Source of the DNA: Candidatus Abawacabacteria bacterium
GTDB lineage: Bacteria; Patescibacteriota; Gracilibacteria; RBG-16-42-10
Assembly: GCA_016207805.1 (NCBI GenBank)
Contig: JACQZO010000002.1
Span: forward strand, 62,001-126,000
DNA length: 64,000 nucleotides
Direction: 5' to 3'
The notes beneath the pieces are model-generated. The model searched no databases. It saw nothing but the letters and a program-made list of their open reading frames with translations, and had not been told where the DNA came from. A program made the translations under genes and the position numbers. Positions 36,973 to 46,948 of the stretch are shown piece by piece (position 1 is the stretch's first letter; the number at the start of each line of letters is the position of its first letter).

Positions 36973-37995
36973 TCAAATGCTAAGCTTTTTGAGCCAGAAT
37001 TGTTTGGTGTCCTCTTGGTGCTTTAAATATTCCTTCAATGAGTATTTGGTAATTTCATCAGTTTTTTTACTGTAACTCAATAATGTACAAGGAACTTGGG
37101 CGGAAATAGCAAAAATATAACTATGAAATCGCATAGCTATAAAATGTGTACAGCTGCTTACCAAGGCAAATACTTTCTCTGGTGTGTGCTCAACTTTGAG
37201 CGCAACTGGCAGGTTAAAAGCTTGATTCAAAGTCCTCTGTAATTGAGAGAGAATGTCTCGGTCATCAGGTTGATGTAGGGCAAAGGGAATAAGCCAGATT
37301 TCAGTAATAGTTTTCTTCTGGAGAATCTGGTCAACTGCTTGCAATAATTGCCTTTTAACTTCATCAAAAGTAAGCCGCTTACTTTCTCGAATATTAATTC
37401 CCAAAATGGTAGAACTGGGATGGTGAATTGGAGCAGAAAAATATCCCCAAACTGGATCAGGAACAATCGTAACTGGCTTTTGAGTATGTTTTTGTGCCCA
37501 TTCGCTAGAATGTTGATCTCGTACAGTAATTAAAAAAGCGCGCTTTAAAATACCTTTTAGCCAAAGTTCACTAAGGGAGTTTTTGATCGGTCCTACACCA
37601 ACTGCCCAAATGATAATTTTCCTTTTGAAATAAGAGAATAATAAGGTTCTCAGCCACCAAATGAAGAGAGGACTAAATCCCTTTTGGCCAATTTCTTGAT
37701 CATGCAAGATACCACCCCCACCAATAACGATATAGTCGCAACTTTTTAAATAAGAAATACTTTTGTGCCAAACTTTTGTTCGCCATTGGCAATAGAAACT
37801 CCGGGCACCAGTGGCAATCATGGGGAATATATGGCTAAACTCTGTATGGAGTGCTTTACTGTTGGTAACATCATGACTAAATAGGGCTGTTTCTGACTGA
37901 GGAAATAAATGCCTGATCTGGGCATGAATACTTTGTGCTATTGCTTCATCACCGATATTTCCTCTTCCATAACTGCCTAATAATGCAATGCGCAT
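36973..37995 (-). CDS. csaB: polysaccharide pyruvyl transferase, CsaB type
   Basis: This family adds pyruvate ketals to sugars; CsaB modifies the secondary cell wall polymer that SLH domains bind. The 340-residue protein has GSYGRGNIGDEAI at residues 8-20, the IVIGGGGILHD segment, the VGVGPIKN motif, and the C-terminal HFIAMRFHSYIFAISAQVPC...LSYSKKTDEI, all typical of the family. An SLH-domain protein is encoded at 61744-63519. It is the first gene of the minus-strand unit and divergent from the macroglobulin gene. Confidence 0.85.
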   Translation of the reverse strand: MRIALLGSYGRGNIGDEAIAQSIHAQIRHLFPQSETALFSHDVTNSKALHTEFSHIFPMIATGARSFYCQWRTKVWHKSISYLKSCDYIVIGGGGILHDQEIGQKGFSPLFIWWLRTLLFSYFKRKIIIWAVGVGPIKNSLSELWLKGILKRAFLITVRDQHSSEWAQKHTQKPVTIVPDPVWGYFSAPIHHPSSTILGINIRESKRLTFDEVKRQLLQAVDQILQKKTITEIWLIPFALHQPDDRDILSQLQRTLNQAFNLPVALKVEHTPEKVFALVSSCTHFIAMRFHSYIFAISAQVPCTLLSYSKKTDEITKYSLKEYLKHQEDTKQFWLKKLSI

Positions 37996-38060
37996 AAAAT
38001 TTATTTGCTTTCATAAAGTAAAATATCAATCATTTTAAAACAAGCCGGACCATCACTCAC

Positions 38061-38088
38061 TTGATGTTTTGATCACCTGATCTATGCT
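38061..38088 (+). promoter_or_regulatory. possible promoter for the macroglobulin gene
   Basis: TTGATG (38061-38066) and TATGCT (38083-38088) are 16 bases apart in the 130-base gap between csaB and the macroglobulin gene. Each matches 4 of 6 consensus positions. The start of transcription would be near 38095. Confidence 0.35.
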
Positions 38089-38125
38089 GTTCACGTAAAA
38101 CTACTTTCAATTTAATTGCTATTTT

Positions 38126-41100
38126 ATGGCCGAAGCAAAAAAAAAGCTTTCAGTATGGTATAAATTTCTTATTGGAGCTGTCACTTTATTTATTTTGGTC
38201 GGAGTAGCGATGGTAGGATATTCCTTTTTGACTCCACCGCAAGTTCGTGGTGATAATTTAGTGCTTGGCCAAATCCAAAAGATCGATCACAGCTCCCCAG
38301 TACGTATTCCGTTCTCACGTTGGATGGATAAAGCTTCAGTGGAGGCCGCTTTTCACATTACCCCCTATATTGAAGGTTCCTTCCAATGGGAAGGAAGCAC
38401 ATTAGTTTTTATCCCCCAAACAGGAAATTGGGGAGAAAAAAAACAATATCAAGTATGGATAGATACTAGTGCTCAAGATATTTTACGCAAAAAACTTGCT
38501 GAAACATTCTATCAAGGATTTGAAATATCAGGGCCTCCTACAGTGATAATGAATTTACCCCAAGGCGAAATTCAAGATGTGGCAGCCCCTTTGATAATTG
38601 TTTTTGATAGGCCAATGATATCTGCCTCTACCCTCACTCAAATGCCTGTTGTGCCACCAGTAAATATCTCTCCTTCGACACCTGGTAAGTATCAATGGGT
38701 AGGAACCAATACATTGCAGTTTACCCCTGAGCAATGGCAGCCTGCTACTTCATATACTGTCACAGTTGCGAAATCTTTTCAGGACTTATATGGCCTATCG
38801 CTCCAGGAAGATTACTCTTGGCATTTTGATACTGCACATCCCACCATATTATATAGTTATCCTGCCAATGGTTATGAAAAAGCAGGACCACAGACAGAAG
38901 TAATCATCCGTTTTAATCAAGCTATAGACCAGCATTCATTAGAACAAAATATTGATTGGGAAATCACTGAGAAGAGACAGAAGGTATCTTTTGCCTTACG
39001 CTTAGAGGAAGAGGGGACCAAAGTGGTGCTCACTCCACAGCAACCTTTGCCTTATCAAACTAGTTTCCTTACCACAGTACACAAGGGCCTAAAGTCAGCT
39101 CATGGCACCTTTGCTTTGGAGCAAGATTTTGTCCTATCTTTTAGCACCGTCGGTTTGCCTTTGGTAGAAAAAACTGAGCCGCAAGAAGGCAGCAAAGACG
39201 CAGCCCGCTATGGGGTGACTATGCAATTTACCAACCCAATGAGTGACAAAGATATTGACCGCTTTATTAAAGTGGAACCAAGAATTGAAAATCAATTTAA
39301 TGATCTTAGTGAATACGCTGAAAACCAAACATTAACTATTAGTGGTGACTTTTTACCATCAACTCATTATGTAGTTACTCTCAATCAGAATTGGGTGGAT
39401 CAATATGGACAAAAAATGCCATTCGATTTTATTCTAAAATTCGACACTGCTCCTATTCCAGCAGATGTTGCTTTTGTCGGCCGTCAGGAGTTCGGTCTGA
39501 TTGATGGCTACGGCGATCGCTATGAACAAATTCTCCAAGCTATCAATGTTGAGAAAGTTCGGCTGAGCCTAGGGAAAATCAATGTCGCTGATATTTGGCC
39601 AATGCTGAAACGGGAGTCTACAAACAGAATAGAGTTAAACAATCAGAGTACATGGGATATTTCCTCTCCCAATCCTTTGAATCAAGTGGTAGAAATTCCA
39701 GTTGATATTACCAGCAAAATACCTACCTCAGGTGTTTATCTGATGCGAGCTCAAGCAGTGGGGCATGATAATCTCAACTTAAGGCAAGTTTTTTTGGTAA
39801 GCAAGACTGCTTTGACTTTGAAAGTTTATCCTACTGGCGGAATGGTTTGGGCCACTGATCTGAAGTCTGGCTTACCAGTAGCAGGGATGCAAATCACTCT
39901 TTTTAAAGATGCTCAAAATACTTTACTCCAAGGAACCACTGATGCTGATGGTCTATTTTCATTTCCATGGCCAAGCAGTTTGTCTCTAGAAGAAAATGGC
40001 TATTATAACTTCCCATCTCTTTTGGCTATTGGTCAGAAAGGTGACGACTTCGCTCTCACTGGTAATGATTATAGTTGGGGTCAAGGAATTGAGGCCTGGA
40101 ATTTTTATATTGCTCAGAGCTCTTCAGCAGAAAAGGTGCGGGGTTTCGTCACTACTGATCGTCCTCTGTACTTACCCGGGCAGCAAGTGTTTTTCAAAGG
40201 AATATATCGTACGGAGAGAGATAATACGTATCAGCTTCTTAGCAATGCCACAAAAGTAAAAGCAAAGTTAATTAATCCAACAGGAGATGAAATTTGGAGT
40301 AAAGAATTACTGATTGATAGTCATTCTACTGTTAGTGATACAGTTAATTTGCCAGTGTCAGCATCTTTGGGTAATTACACCTTAGAGACAGAAATAGCTA
40401 ATGAAAGGCAGTATATTACATTCCAAGTACAAGAATATAAAAAGCCTCTTTTTAAAGTAGAGGTACAAACTCCAAAGGAGGAATATGTGCGTGATGAGGT
40501 AATTAATGTAAAGGCCAAGGCGACTTATTACTTTGGTATGCCTTTAAGTACTGCCAAAGTGTCATATCGCGTCTATGCCAGTGACTATTTCTTCTATCCT
40601 GATGGCTATGATCGTTACCAATTCTCAGATATAGAAGCTGCGTGTTTGTACTGTGATCCCACAGGTCGATCCGGGAAGCCATGGGTAGAAAAAACGACAA
40701 CTACCAATGAACAAGGGGAAATTGAATTTACTATACCTACCACTTTTACCGATGAGAAAGAGTCCCAGATGCTGAATATTGAGGTAGGTGTAGAGGATCC
40801 AAATACCAAAGAGATGATTTACTCAAGTCAAAATGTGATAGTTCATAAAGGTGACTTTTATCTTGGTATAGCCAATCAGCAATATGTTGTTGAGCAGAAA
40901 GAAAATGCTACTTTTGCTATCGCGAGTGTAAATGTGAAAGGAACGGCACGTACTCATACCAGTGGTGAGGCAACACTCTATAAACGCGAATATAAAACTG
41001 TAAAGAAAAAGGGAGTGGATGGCTTCTTTTATTACGATACTTCATTCATAGATACTGCAATTAAAAATACTGCTTTCACTACCGGCAGTGATGGCAAAAC

Positions 41101-43978
41101 TAATTTAGTGTTTTCTATTCCAGAAGGCGGCCAATATCATGTGGGCGTTAGAGCTAGTGATAATAAAGGGCACACCGTTGTTAGTGGCACTAATGTCTGG
41201 GTCAATAGTGAAACTTATATTAATTGGGGAAGAGATAATAATGATCGAATGGACATCATTCCCGACAAGAAAGAATACACTATAGGTGAGACCGCAAAAC
41301 TTTTAGTTAAATCGCCTTATGAAGGTGTCAAAGGTCTCCTCACTATTGAACGGAATGGTATCATCGAAAAAAGAATCATTGATATCTCCACAACAGCCAC
41401 AGTAATCGAATTGCCACTAAAGCCAGAATATTTGCCTAACGTTTTTGTTTCACTTTTAGCAGTCAAAGGATATGGCAAGGATAATATTCCGGGTTTCAAA
41501 CTGGGATATGTTAATCTGCGGATCAATACCAGCATTAAGGCATTACATCTGGATTTATCATCTGATGCTTCTGTGTATACACCTCAATCCGTTGCAACAG
41601 TGAATTTGACTGTTAAGGATGCCAATGGCAAGCCCGTACGAGGGGATTTTGCCGTGGCCGTGGTGGATCAAAGTTTATTGGCATTAAGTGGTCAAAGAGA
41701 TGATAATCTAATTGAACGTTTTTTTGGACAGAGGTCTTTGTCGGTATATACCTTTAATAGTTTGGTGACTCTTATAAAGAGAATAGATGTGAAAAAAGGG
41801 GGCGGAAGTAAAGGAGGTGATGGAGCAGCCGCTTTAGCAAAGAGAAAACAATTTAAGGATACCGCTTACTTTAACCCCCATATCCAAGTAAATGAAGAAG
41901 GTAAGGCGCAAATAAAGTTTACACTTCCTGATAATATTACTACCTGGCAAGTGTGGGTTTTTGGAGCTACTGATGACACATCAGTAGGTAGTGCTACACT
42001 ACCCTTATTGAGCAAAAAAGATGTCTTTGTTGAGCCGATACTACCTAAGTTTGCTACTAGTAACGATCGAATAAAAATAGGTGCTACAGTTCATAACACT
42101 TCGGTTAAAAATACTAATGTAAAAGTAAGTCTTGATACTGAGAATATCGATATTCTCAGTAATCCTATACAAGATGTTCAATTGCCGGCCCAAAGTAGCA
42201 GGGTAATATATTGGGAAAGTAAGGTTACAGCCAAACCCTCATTAGCAAAATTGACTTTTCATTTACAAGGAGAGAACAATAATGACAATGTGGAAAAAAC
42301 TATTCCTGTCTACGCTCAAGCGATTCAATTGGCTACTGCTTTTGGTGGGACTGTACGAGAACAAGCTGTCGTAGAACAGATCATTATCCCTGTTGGCACC
42401 GTGGTTGAAAGTATCAAAGGAACGGTGAAGGTCTCATCGCAATTACAAGATACGGCAATGAGGTTTTCCACTGATATCCAGGAGCTTCCTTATAGCTCTT
42501 CAGATGTGATTGCTGCTCAATTGCTAGTAACGATTTTAGACGATAAGTTTACTCCCATCGAAAAAGAAAAGCGCTCTGCTGAATTAGTACAAAGGCTTTA
42601 TGTCTATCAACAAAATGATGGTGGATTTAATTATTTCCCGGGATTAAGTAACAGTAATCCTTATGTGAGTGCCTATGTTTTTTCTGTACTTACTCATGCT
42701 CGTAGCCAAAACATAACAATTGATAGTCAGATTCTTCAACGGGCTAAAGATTATTTAGTAGACTATCTCAATCAGCCAACAGAATTAGACCAAAATGCCC
42801 AAAAGAGTTTTACCAATGAGGCTAGAAAAGTTGCCGAAACACAAATGCGGGAAACATTAGACAACAAGGCGTATGTTGCCTTTGTTCTAGCTAAAGCAGG
42901 AGAGAGCACTCTACCTACGCAGACTCTCGTGGACCGATTGACAGAAATGTCGTTAGCTTCCCAGGCGCATTTGGCAATGGCACTATTGCATCTCCATCGT
43001 GATGATCAGGCTCAATCTATAGTGTTAGCTATTAAAAACAAAGTGGTAAAAACTGCTACATTAGCTCATTTCCAAGACAATAGAGTGCCACTTGTGACCA
43101 TCAATCCAGTGAATAATGGTCTCTATACTAATACAGTAATTTTGCAGTTGTTAGCCACAGCAAATGCCAATGATCCTCTTATTGCTGATCTTATGCGCTA
43201 TGTTCTATCAGCACGAAATAATGATATTTGTCCTGATATTTTTACGAAATCTTTATACACTTTAGTTGCTCATGAATTGAATCAACAAAACAGTGCTGCT
43301 GTCACCTGGAAAGTGCTTTTGAATGATAAAGAGATTGGCCAGGGAAATGGAGCTGGTGAAGTCTCTTTTTCTGCCCAACAGCTAAAGTTAGCTGGTGAAG
43401 AAAATACTTTGCTAATTCAAAAAACAGGTAATGCTAATCTCTATTATACCGGTTTGTTAGAGTATGAAGAGCGCAATGTTGCTGCTATGCCACTTACTCA
43501 AGGAATTAATGTCTATCGTGAATATTTTGCTCTCGAAGACAAAGAAGGTAAAACACCTTTACACTCTTTTCATCAAGGTCAGGATGTATACGTGAGGTTA
43601 AGTGTAATTGTTCCCCATGATCAGTACTTGGTCACCGTAGATGATCCTTTACCGGCAGGCCTCAATGCGCAAAACTTTGTATTTCAAACTAGCTCGCGTT
43701 GGCAGCAACATTTGCTTGATGAAATTACAGCCTTACAATTAGATCGTAATACCTTACAAAATATGATATTGCCTTGGACATGGACTCATCAAGAGATGAA
43801 AGATGATCGAGTGATTACCTATGCCCGTTTCCTCAGTAAAGGTGTTTATCAAATAAATTATATAGCGAAAGCCGGTGTGTCAGGCACTTATCAAGTTAGA
43901 CCTGCCCGAGCATTTGTCCAGCATGCACCGGATATATTTGGTACCAGTGCGGCAAAAGAAGTTATAGTAACCCCCTAA
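38126..43978 (+). CDS. alpha-2-macroglobulin family protein without thioester
   Basis: Bacterial macroglobulins are thought to trap attacking proteases at the cell surface. The 1950-residue protein has one N-terminal membrane anchor (residues about 13-33), several Ig-like domains to residue 450, an MG2 domain with TTDRPLYLPGQQVFFKG near residue 675, the bait-side FTLPDNITTWQVWVFGAT block near 1272, and a helical complement-like domain from about 1450. Where thioester forms have PYGC-x-EQ, this protein has PYSSSDV (Y1456 to V1461), so Cys and Gln are both lost. A Lys/Gly-rich stretch lies near residue 1225. It ends one base before the convergent sbcC. Confidence 0.93.
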   Translation: MAEAKKKLSVWYKFLIGAVTLFILVGVAMVGYSFLTPPQVRGDNLVLGQIQKIDHSSPVRIPFSRWMDKASVEAAFHITPYIEGSFQWEGSTLVFIPQTGNWGEKKQYQVWIDTSAQDILRKKLAETFYQGFEISGPPTVIMNLPQGEIQDVAAPLIIVFDRPMISASTLTQMPVVPPVNISPSTPGKYQWVGTNTLQFTPEQWQPATSYTVTVAKSFQDLYGLSLQEDYSWHFDTAHPTILYSYPANGYEKAGPQTEVIIRFNQAIDQHSLEQNIDWEITEKRQKVSFALRLEEEGTKVVLTPQQPLPYQTSFLTTVHKGLKSAHGTFALEQDFVLSFSTVGLPLVEKTEPQEGSKDAARYGVTMQFTNPMSDKDIDRFIKVEPRIENQFNDLSEYAENQTLTISGDFLPSTHYVVTLNQNWVDQYGQKMPFDFILKFDTAPIPADVAFVGRQEFGLIDGYGDRYEQILQAINVEKVRLSLGKINVADIWPMLKRESTNRIELNNQSTWDISSPNPLNQVVEIPVDITSKIPTSGVYLMRAQAVGHDNLNLRQVFLVSKTALTLKVYPTGGMVWATDLKSGLPVAGMQITLFKDAQNTLLQGTTDADGLFSFPWPSSLSLEENGYYNFPSLLAIGQKGDDFALTGNDYSWGQGIEAWNFYIAQSSSAEKVRGFVTTDRPLYLPGQQVFFKGIYRTERDNTYQLLSNATKVKAKLINPTGDEIWSKELLIDSHSTVSDTVNLPVSASLGNYTLETEIANERQYITFQVQEYKKPLFKVEVQTPKEEYVRDEVINVKAKATYYFGMPLSTAKVSYRVYASDYFFYPDGYDRYQFSDIEAACLYCDPTGRSGKPWVEKTTTTNEQGEIEFTIPTTFTDEKESQMLNIEVGVEDPNTKEMIYSSQNVIVHKGDFYLGIANQQYVVEQKENATFAIASVNVKGTARTHTSGEATLYKREYKTVKKKGVDGFFYYDTSFIDTAIKNTAFTTGSDGKTNLVFSIPEGGQYHVGVRASDNKGHTVVSGTNVWVNSETYINWGRDNNDRMDIIPDKKEYTIGETAKLLVKSPYEGVKGLLTIERNGIIEKRIIDISTTATVIELPLKPEYLPNVFVSLLAVKGYGKDNIPGFKLGYVNLRINTSIKALHLDLSSDASVYTPQSVATVNLTVKDANGKPVRGDFAVAVVDQSLLALSGQRDDNLIERFFGQRSLSVYTFNSLVTLIKRIDVKKGGGSKGGDGAAALAKRKQFKDTAYFNPHIQVNEEGKAQIKFTLPDNITTWQVWVFGATDDTSVGSATLPLLSKKDVFVEPILPKFATSNDRIKIGATVHNTSVKNTNVKVSLDTENIDILSNPIQDVQLPAQSSRVIYWESKVTAKPSLAKLTFHLQGENNNDNVEKTIPVYAQAIQLATAFGGTVREQAVVEQIIIPVGTVVESIKGTVKVSSQLQDTAMRFSTDIQELPYSSSDVIAAQLLVTILDDKFTPIEKEKRSAELVQRLYVYQQNDGGFNYFPGLSNSNPYVSAYVFSVLTHARSQNITIDSQILQRAKDYLVDYLNQPTELDQNAQKSFTNEARKVAETQMRETLDNKAYVAFVLAKAGESTLPTQTLVDRLTEMSLASQAHLAMALLHLHRDDQAQSIVLAIKNKVVKTATLAHFQDNRVPLVTINPVNNGLYTNTVILQLLATANANDPLIADLMRYVLSARNNDICPDIFTKSLYTLVAHELNQQNSAAVTWKVLLNDKEIGQGNGAGEVSFSAQQLKLAGEENTLLIQKTGNANLYYTGLLEYEERNVAAMPLTQGINVYREYFALEDKEGKTPLHSFHQGQDVYVRLSVIVPHDQYLVTVDDPLPAGLNAQNFVFQTSSRWQQHLLDEITALQLDRNTLQNMILPWTWTHQEMKDDRVITYARFLSKGVYQINYIAKAGVSGTYQVRPARAFVQHAPDIFGTSAAKEVIVTP

Positions 43979-46504
43979 TTAATCCTCCATATCGACCAGC
44001 ACTTCGGAACCCAAGGGACCTTTTCTGATTAGCAATCGATCAGGAAAGGTTTCCTTTAATTCATCGACATGAGTAATGATGATAATTAAGCTAAAAAACT
44101 TTTCCAGTTTGTGCAGGATCTGCACTATATGATCTCGACCGCTTTCATCTTGGGAACCAAAGCCTTCATCAATTACCAGGAAGTCAACGTGCTCATTACT
44201 TCTTTCGGTCAGGAGCTTGGTCAAAGCCAAACGCAAAGCAATATCAATGCGAAAAGCCTCGCCGCCACTAAAAAGTTCATAGGTCCTAGTACCAAAGGTG
44301 TCTCCAATCAAAATGTCCAAGGTTTCAATTTGAGTGTCTTTGTCAGTTTTACTTGTTCTGGTCAGGCTGAAACGAATACTCATGGTATTGTCGGAAAGAA
44401 AACTTAAAATGTCATTGGCATATTGTTCTAGACGAGGAATGGCTTCTTCAATGATCATTGTTGGTATTCCTCGATAACCGAAGGCATCTACTAATAGGCC
44501 TAAAACATCTTGATCTATGTTTAAGTTGTGGAGCTGTTCTTCTAAGCCTTTGATCTGCTCGCCGATTCTGTCTATTTCGTTGCCTAAGTGTTGAGCTAGA
44601 TTTTTTTGTTGTAATAGGTCTGCTTGTTTCTTGAGCATCACTTCCTTATCCGATCGGAGTTTTCTTAAAGTTTCATTATCAACAGTGGTTTTACTTAGGA
44701 TCATCTTTAGCTCTTGTAATTTCTCATCTAGAGCGGCGTATTCCTTTTTGTCTCCTTGCTCCATCTCTGTTAATAACGAAACTTCTTTATCTATTCCTTG
44801 TAATTCTTGTATATAATTTTGATAATCTCTATACAAACTATCGTCAGCCAATAATTGATCTCTTTGCTGTTGGACAAGAGCTAATTCCTGGTCGGATACT
44901 TTATTTGTCTTTATCTCAACTTGGAGGAGATCTCTTTCTTGGGCCAACTTACCTTTTTGTGCTTCGAAGTTCAGTAATATCTCTTTATTTCTTTCAGTGA
45001 GTTGTTGTAATTGCTGAAAAATACTTTGTGCTTCTTGCAGCTTAGCGCCCGCTTCAATCTGCTCTCGCAACACTATACTCTGCTCAGATAAAATAACTTT
45101 TTGTGCTAATAACTGATCATTTTGCTCCTTTAGCGTATTGTAATGTTGAACTAGATCACTTCTCTCCTCATCATACTTTTTGACTATTGTTTCTTTGTGA
45201 TGGCTATCTACCCCTTGTTCGCAAAGCGGACATAATTCACCTAATCCCAAAAGTTGCTCCTTTTTTACTTTAATTTGATTACCCTGATGAACGATCAGAT
45301 TTAGTTCTTGTTCTAAGCCACCGATTTGGCTACTGATTGCAATCAATTGATTTTGAACTGCAGCATAAGTCTCATGTGCTTTTTTTGTTGCTAACAACTT
45401 TTCTGCCAATTGTTCAGATGTTTCACCTATGATCAATGGTGAATGTTTTAATTTCTCATATTCCTGTTTATACTTTTCATTTTGTCCATTGATTTGTGTC
45501 TGTATCTGCTCAAGTTGGTGATCTATATAGGACAGCTTCTCTTTAGCATGTTCTTCAACTATTTTTGCTTTCTGTAGCTTGGTAACCTGATCATGAAGGG
45601 CTTGCAATTTAATATGGTCTATTGGTGCCGGATGTTTTTCAGGTAGCCGGGCTTGTAGTGGTTTTCTTCTTTCCACCAAAGTTTGTATTTTGCTTTTGGT
45701 ACTTGCCAACTTTTGAGCATACTGTGCATGTGCATTCTCTAAATAACGCAATTGTTCTTCCTGAGTTTGTTTAATCTGTAAGGCAGCTTCGATACTTTTA
45801 ATCTGTTCATCCAAGTTTCGACTATCTAGTGTTAACTGAGTGTGATTTATTTGTCCCAAAGCAATTTCGATTTGAGTGATTTCATTACTGATTCTGCCTT
45901 TTTCAGCAAGTAAATACTGTTTTTGTTGAGTTATCGCCTGCTGTTTGCTTTCGGCTTCACGTAGCTGATTCTTGCTTATTTCATGCCACTGAACATAGCG
46001 TTCAAGATTCAAAATTGTTGCCAAAAGTTCTTTTCTCTTGCTAGGAGATTTTTGGGTAAACTCTTGAGCGTCACCTTGCCTTAAAAAAGCTGAACTAATC
46101 AAAAGGTCATAATCAATACCAATCAGTTCATTGATTCTCTCTTGGGTCGCACTAATGGTAGCGTCAGTAAGTACTGTGATTGGCTCAGTAAGACTTTGTA
46201 ATTCCAAGATTGAGACAAATCCTTTGCCCTTTTTACTCTTTTTGCGAATAATTCGGTAAGTATGGTCGCGAATTACCAAATCCAGGCGTACTTCCATATC
46301 AGTACTGCCACTATGCATAATTTCCGTATCTCCTCCAGCTCGTGTTTTTCCCCAAATTGCCCATAGCATTGCATCCAAAATGGAGCTTTTCCCAGCACCA
46401 TTGGCACCTAAAAACAATAAGGTATGATATCGACTGAAATCGATATCTACACCTTTTTCTCCATAACTTAAGAAGTTTTTGAGATAAAGATTTTTAGGAT
46501 GCAT
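43979..46504 (-). CDS. sbcC: SbcC/Rad50-type nuclease-complex ATPase
   Basis: SbcC pairs with the nuclease SbcD to cut DNA ends and hairpins. The 841-residue protein has Walker A GANGAGKSS at residues 33-41, two long coiled-coil arms, a zinc hook C425-P-L-C428, the signature FSGGEAF and a Walker B DEGFGSQD near the C-terminus. It is shorter than E. coli SbcC (about 1050 residues). No sbcD lies beside it, which is unusual. It follows a small unknown gene by 6 bases. Confidence 0.92.
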   Translation of the reverse strand: MHPKNLYLKNFLSYGEKGVDIDFSRYHTLLFLGANGAGKSSILDAMLWAIWGKTRAGGDTEIMHSGSTDMEVRLDLVIRDHTYRIIRKKSKKGKGFVSILELQSLTEPITVLTDATISATQERINELIGIDYDLLISSAFLRQGDAQEFTQKSPSKRKELLATILNLERYVQWHEISKNQLREAESKQQAITQQKQYLLAEKGRISNEITQIEIALGQINHTQLTLDSRNLDEQIKSIEAALQIKQTQEEQLRYLENAHAQYAQKLASTKSKIQTLVERRKPLQARLPEKHPAPIDHIKLQALHDQVTKLQKAKIVEEHAKEKLSYIDHQLEQIQTQINGQNEKYKQEYEKLKHSPLIIGETSEQLAEKLLATKKAHETYAAVQNQLIAISSQIGGLEQELNLIVHQGNQIKVKKEQLLGLGELCPLCEQGVDSHHKETIVKKYDEERSDLVQHYNTLKEQNDQLLAQKVILSEQSIVLREQIEAGAKLQEAQSIFQQLQQLTERNKEILLNFEAQKGKLAQERDLLQVEIKTNKVSDQELALVQQQRDQLLADDSLYRDYQNYIQELQGIDKEVSLLTEMEQGDKKEYAALDEKLQELKMILSKTTVDNETLRKLRSDKEVMLKKQADLLQQKNLAQHLGNEIDRIGEQIKGLEEQLHNLNIDQDVLGLLVDAFGYRGIPTMIIEEAIPRLEQYANDILSFLSDNTMSIRFSLTRTSKTDKDTQIETLDILIGDTFGTRTYELFSGGEAFRIDIALRLALTKLLTERSNEHVDFLVIDEGFGSQDESGRDHIVQILHKLEKFFSLIIIITHVDELKETFPDRLLIRKGPLGSEVLVDMED

Positions 46505-46510
46505 TGATGC

Positions 46511-46759
46511 TTACTGCATTAATTGCTGAAGTACATTATGAGCGATCATATCTCTTTCTTGTTTGAGGAGTTTCTCATCACCAAATTGAATACTAATTTG
46601 CATGCCAGTTTCTATATGGGCAGGCAAATGACTAAGTGGCCAATAAACCGTCTCGCCAGTGCCATCTAATTTAAGCAAAGCCTGACTATCCTCAATTCGC
46701 TCGACAGAAGCAAATGTCAGATATTGTGAAATGGATTGGGCAACTTGGGAAACGAGCAT
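46511..46759 (-). CDS. small protein, weakly DUF3006-like
   Basis: From the ATG at 46759 the protein has 82 residues. The middle part (VERIEDSQALLKLDGTGETV followed by LP) resembles the DUF3006 pattern, in which an ER-x-E-D-x-A-x-L element is followed by LP and a G-x-x-I/V element; this is only a resemblance. A TTG start at 46822 is possible but lies upstream of a good extended -10 element (46779-46787), so I choose the shorter form. It is 6 bases upstream of sbcC, in the place where sbcD often stands, but shows no phosphoesterase motif. Confidence 0.6.
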   Translation of the reverse strand: MLVSQVAQSISQYLTFASVERIEDSQALLKLDGTGETVYWPLSHLPAHIETGMQISIQFGDEKLLKQERDMIAHNVLQQLMQ

Positions 46760-46778
46760 AGGAACTTTATAAGATTTA

Positions 46779-46787
46779 ACTATAGCA
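46779..46787 (-). promoter_or_regulatory. extended -10 promoter for the sbcC unit
   Basis: Minus-strand TGCTATAGT matches TGnTATAAT with one change. Transcription would start near 46772, about 13 bases before the ATG at 46759. It argues against the longer reading frame. Confidence 0.55.
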
Positions 46788-46948
46788 TGGGATAAACTGA
46801 AACCTAGCCCACCTATCGACAAGGTCTTTACAACTTGCTCCTAGTGGTCTCTGGTTATCTTTAGCTGGGAATTGTTTTGACAATACTTGGTATTTTGCTC
46901 TTTACCTTGTGCCATGCTATTTTGGTCCCGTTCTTATTGGTCTTCCTT

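Noticed and set aside
46760-46822. Longer TTG start of the small gene before sbcC
   Set aside because: A good extended -10 promoter lies inside this stretch, so it would not be transcribed.
46877-46948. Hydrophobic N-terminal extension of MiaB
   Set aside because: MiaB is cytoplasmic and the family N-terminus begins at the ATG at 46949; the upstream part is just open frame.
46877-46948. TTGACA before miaB as a promoter
   Set aside because: The -35-like TTGACA near 46880 has no -10 at 16-18 bases; the nearest TATTTT element is too far away.
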